Shown: positions 12,453-14,053 of the stretch, piece after piece | How positions within the stretch are numbered: position 1 is the first letter of the stretch | How the letters are laid out: each line of letters opens with the position of its first letter | Source of the DNA: JBBDIP01 sp040880305 | Lineage (GTDB): Bacteria; Bacillota; Sulfobacillia; Fermentithermobacillales; Fermentithermobacillaceae | NCBI GenBank assembly: GCA_040880305.1 | Contig: JBBDIP010000052.1 | Location: 1-14,053, forward strand | Direction: 5' to 3' | DNA length: 14,053 nt | The notes under the pieces: model-generated | Database searches by the model: none | Seen by the model: only the letters and a program-made list of their open reading frames with translations | Told to the model about the DNA's origin: nothing | Made by a program: the position numbers and the translations under genes

Positions 12453-13811
12453 TTATTCTCTCTCATGCCCGGTCATGCCAAGCCTGGCCCTAAGATGGGT
12501 CCGGGCAGGGCCAACAAGATACAGCGACCCGCAGCATAAGACAGCGTCTTGGGGGCTAGCTTTCGCCAGGGCGGCGTCCAACGCCTTCCCGATGTCGGGT
12601 TCGACGACGACTTTCGGGACGTATCGCCCCACTTCGTCAGCAAGCGCGCCCAGATCGAGCGCCCTGGGCGTATCCGGCCGAGTCACGATGACCTGGTCGC
12701 ACATGGGGGCGATGATGGACGTGGCTTCTTTGTAGGCTTTGTCCCCGAGGATGCCGAGGACGCAGATGAGGTGCCTTCTCGGGACGTGGCGCATTGCTTC
12801 GGCCAGTACTCTGGCTCCGTCGGGGTTGTGGGCGCCGTCCAAAATGACCATCGGGTTTCGCCACAGCACTTCCAACCTCCCCGGCCATACCGTGGCGGCT
12901 ATCCCACGGGCAACCGCGGCTCTGTCCAGGTAGATCCCCTTAGTGCGCGTGCAAGGACGGGCAAGCTCCAATGACGCCACCGCGAGCGCCGCGTTCTGTT
13001 GCTGGTGGCGACCCATGAGGGGGACCTTGAGCCCCTTGTATTCGAAAGAAGGCCCATGCACGTCTATGACTTGTCCGTCCATGGAGTAAGATACTTCATC
13101 CCATGTCACGTCCGCATCTCGCGACTGGGCGACCACGTACAGGGGAGACCCGAGTTCGTTCGCCCTGTCCCTTATGGCCGAGAGCGGCTCCGAAGCCGTG
13201 ACTCCCGTAACCACGGGCACTCCCGGCTTCACGATCCCCGCCTTCTCATATGCTATCTTGCCAAGCGTGTCGCCAAGGCGGTCCATGTGGTCAAACGATA
13301 TCGTCGCGATCGTCGAAACGGCAGGTGTGACCACATTGGTGCCGTCGAACCTGCCGCCAAGCCCGACCTCGAGCGAAACGTAATCGCACTGCTGCCTGGA
13401 GTAGTAGAGGAAGGCAAGCGCCGTGATGATCTCAAACTCGGTCGGGTGTTCGAAGCCCTCGGCCAGCATTTCCTCGACTGCGGGGCGCACCTCCCCGGCA
13501 AGGGACACGAGGTCAGCCTTGGGGATCATGCGGCCGTTCAGGACGATCCTCTCGCGGAAGTCTTCCAGGTACGGCGAGATGTACATCCCCGTGCGGAACC
13601 CGGCCGCCCCAAGGGCGCTGGCGACCATGGCCGTGACCGACCCCTTGCCGTTGGTTCCCGCGACGTGGATGTATTCCTGATCCAAGTGGGGGTCGCCAAG
13701 GAGGGACAGGAGGCGGCGCACGCGCTCAAGGCCAAGCTTGGACCCGAACCTCATGGTGCTGTGTATCCAGTCAAGCGTTTCTTGATATTCCCGTTCGGTG
13801 ACCGCGCTCAT
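12453..13811 (-). CDS. folC: Folylpolyglutamate synthase / dihydrofolate synthase
   Basis: FolC adds glutamate to dihydropteroate or tetrahydrofolate in an ATP-dependent reaction. The 452-residue product carries the Mur-ligase-like plan: P-loop GTNGKGS at 52-58, SPYLEDFRERI from about 79, FEIITALAFLYY around 128, EVGLGGRFDGTNVV, then SFDHMDRLGDTLGKIAYEKAGIVK, and the C-terminal domain motif DGAHNPDGARV near 324. These are the folate-binding and catalytic regions, and all look intact. Whether it has one or both activities cannot be told. ATG 13811 overlaps the valS stop as ATGA, a coupling seen in many Bacillota. Length is within the normal range. Confidence 0.97.
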   Translation of the reverse strand: MSAVTEREYQETLDWIHSTMRFGSKLGLERVRRLLSLLGDPHLDQEYIHVAGTNGKGSVTAMVASALGAAGFRTGMYISPYLEDFRERIVLNGRMIPKADLVSLAGEVRPAVEEMLAEGFEHPTEFEIITALAFLYYSRQQCDYVSLEVGLGGRFDGTNVVTPAVSTIATISFDHMDRLGDTLGKIAYEKAGIVKPGVPVVTGVTASEPLSAIRDRANELGSPLYVVAQSRDADVTWDEVSYSMDGQVIDVHGPSFEYKGLKVPLMGRHQQQNAALAVASLELARPCTRTKGIYLDRAAVARGIAATVWPGRLEVLWRNPMVILDGAHNPDGARVLAEAMRHVPRRHLICVLGILGDKAYKEATSIIAPMCDQVIVTRPDTPRALDLGALADEVGRYVPKVVVEPDIGKALDAALAKASPQDAVLCCGSLYLVGPARTHLRARLGMTGHERE

Positions 13812-14053
13812 TGCTTAGCCTTCTTTAGCATGAGAACTCTGGATTCCAAGGCGGTGACCTTATCGGTTTCTTCATCAAATCTCTTGCGCTGGGCGGCGAC
13901 GATCTGCTGCGGGGCCTTCTCCAGGAAGGTCGGGTCTTGCAGCCTCGCGCCGGTCCTCTCGATATCGGCCCGTAGGTCCTCCATGGCCTTTTCCAGCCTA
14001 GCGATTTCTTTATCGAGGTCGATCACGCCCGTGAGGGGCAGATAGATCTCAGC
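13808..14053 (-). CDS. valS: Valyl-tRNA synthetase, C-terminal end (partial)
   Basis: Only the last 81 residues are inside the window; the gene continues beyond 14053. They read AEIYLPLTGVIDLDKEIARL at the start, followed by a coiled coil with heptad-like spacing and ending LESRVLMLKKAKQ. This is the ValS C-terminal coiled-coil tRNA-binding domain, with the typical DPTFLEKAPQQIVAAQRKR between its two helices. The catalytic part is not visible. The stop overlaps the folC start as ATGA, and the operon promoter must lie outside the window. Confidence 0.94.
   Translation of the reverse strand, partial: AEIYLPLTGVIDLDKEIARLEKAMEDLRADIERTGARLQDPTFLEKAPQQIVAAQRKRFDEETDKVTALESRVLMLKKAKQ

Noticed and set aside
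12999..14045. 348-codon plus-strand frame over folC and valS
   Set aside because: It is antisense to two clearly identified genes; the long frame reflects codon bias and GC content.

Overview
The window looks like chromosomal DNA of a fairly GC-rich member of the Bacillota (Firmicutes), probably a clostridial or related deep lineage. The evidence is a HrcA/CIRCE-controlled groES-groEL operon with a sigma-A type promoter, strong purine-rich ribosome binding sites with several TTG or GTG starts, a valS-folC pair, and the order comEC ... holA facing rpsT that is familiar from Bacillus-like genomes. I cannot name the genus from the sequence.

Layout. Positions 1-111 hold degenerate direct repeats that look like the end of a transposable element. 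A promoter and a perfect CIRCE dyad (129-195) drive groES and groEL (231-2180), which end at a strong hairpin terminator. Next is a 779-bp gene-free stretch (2181-2959). It holds two near-identical 76-77 bp units with terminal inverted repeats, plus further scattered copies of the same motifs. A two-gene operon follows: an unusually long, apparently duplicated HlyD/MacA-type adaptor and a MacB/YknZ-type permease, with no ATPase gene beside them, closed by a terminator at 5724-5762. Then come comEC (DNA uptake channel), a VanW-domain membrane-anchored protein and holA (DNA polymerase III delta), closely spaced on the + strand.

From 10606 onward the genes lie on the minus strand. rpsT (ribosomal protein S20) faces holA, and its leader carries a 14-nt tandem repeat. 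A second minus-strand group reads valS (C-terminal end only) - folC - a PrcB-domain protein - a SPOR-domain membrane protein. valS and folC overlap by ATGA and the later genes are 35-45 nt apart, so this is very likely one operon. It is followed by a long nested hairpin.

Most of the window is housekeeping: protein folding, tetrahydrofolate polyglutamation, tRNA charging, replication clamp loading and translation. I did not find a convincing undescribed multi-gene system. The points most worth a second look are the repeat cluster downstream of groEL, the duplicated adaptor with a permease but no ATPase, the PrcB-like/SPOR pair attached to the folC operon, and the structured non-coding DNA around rpsT.
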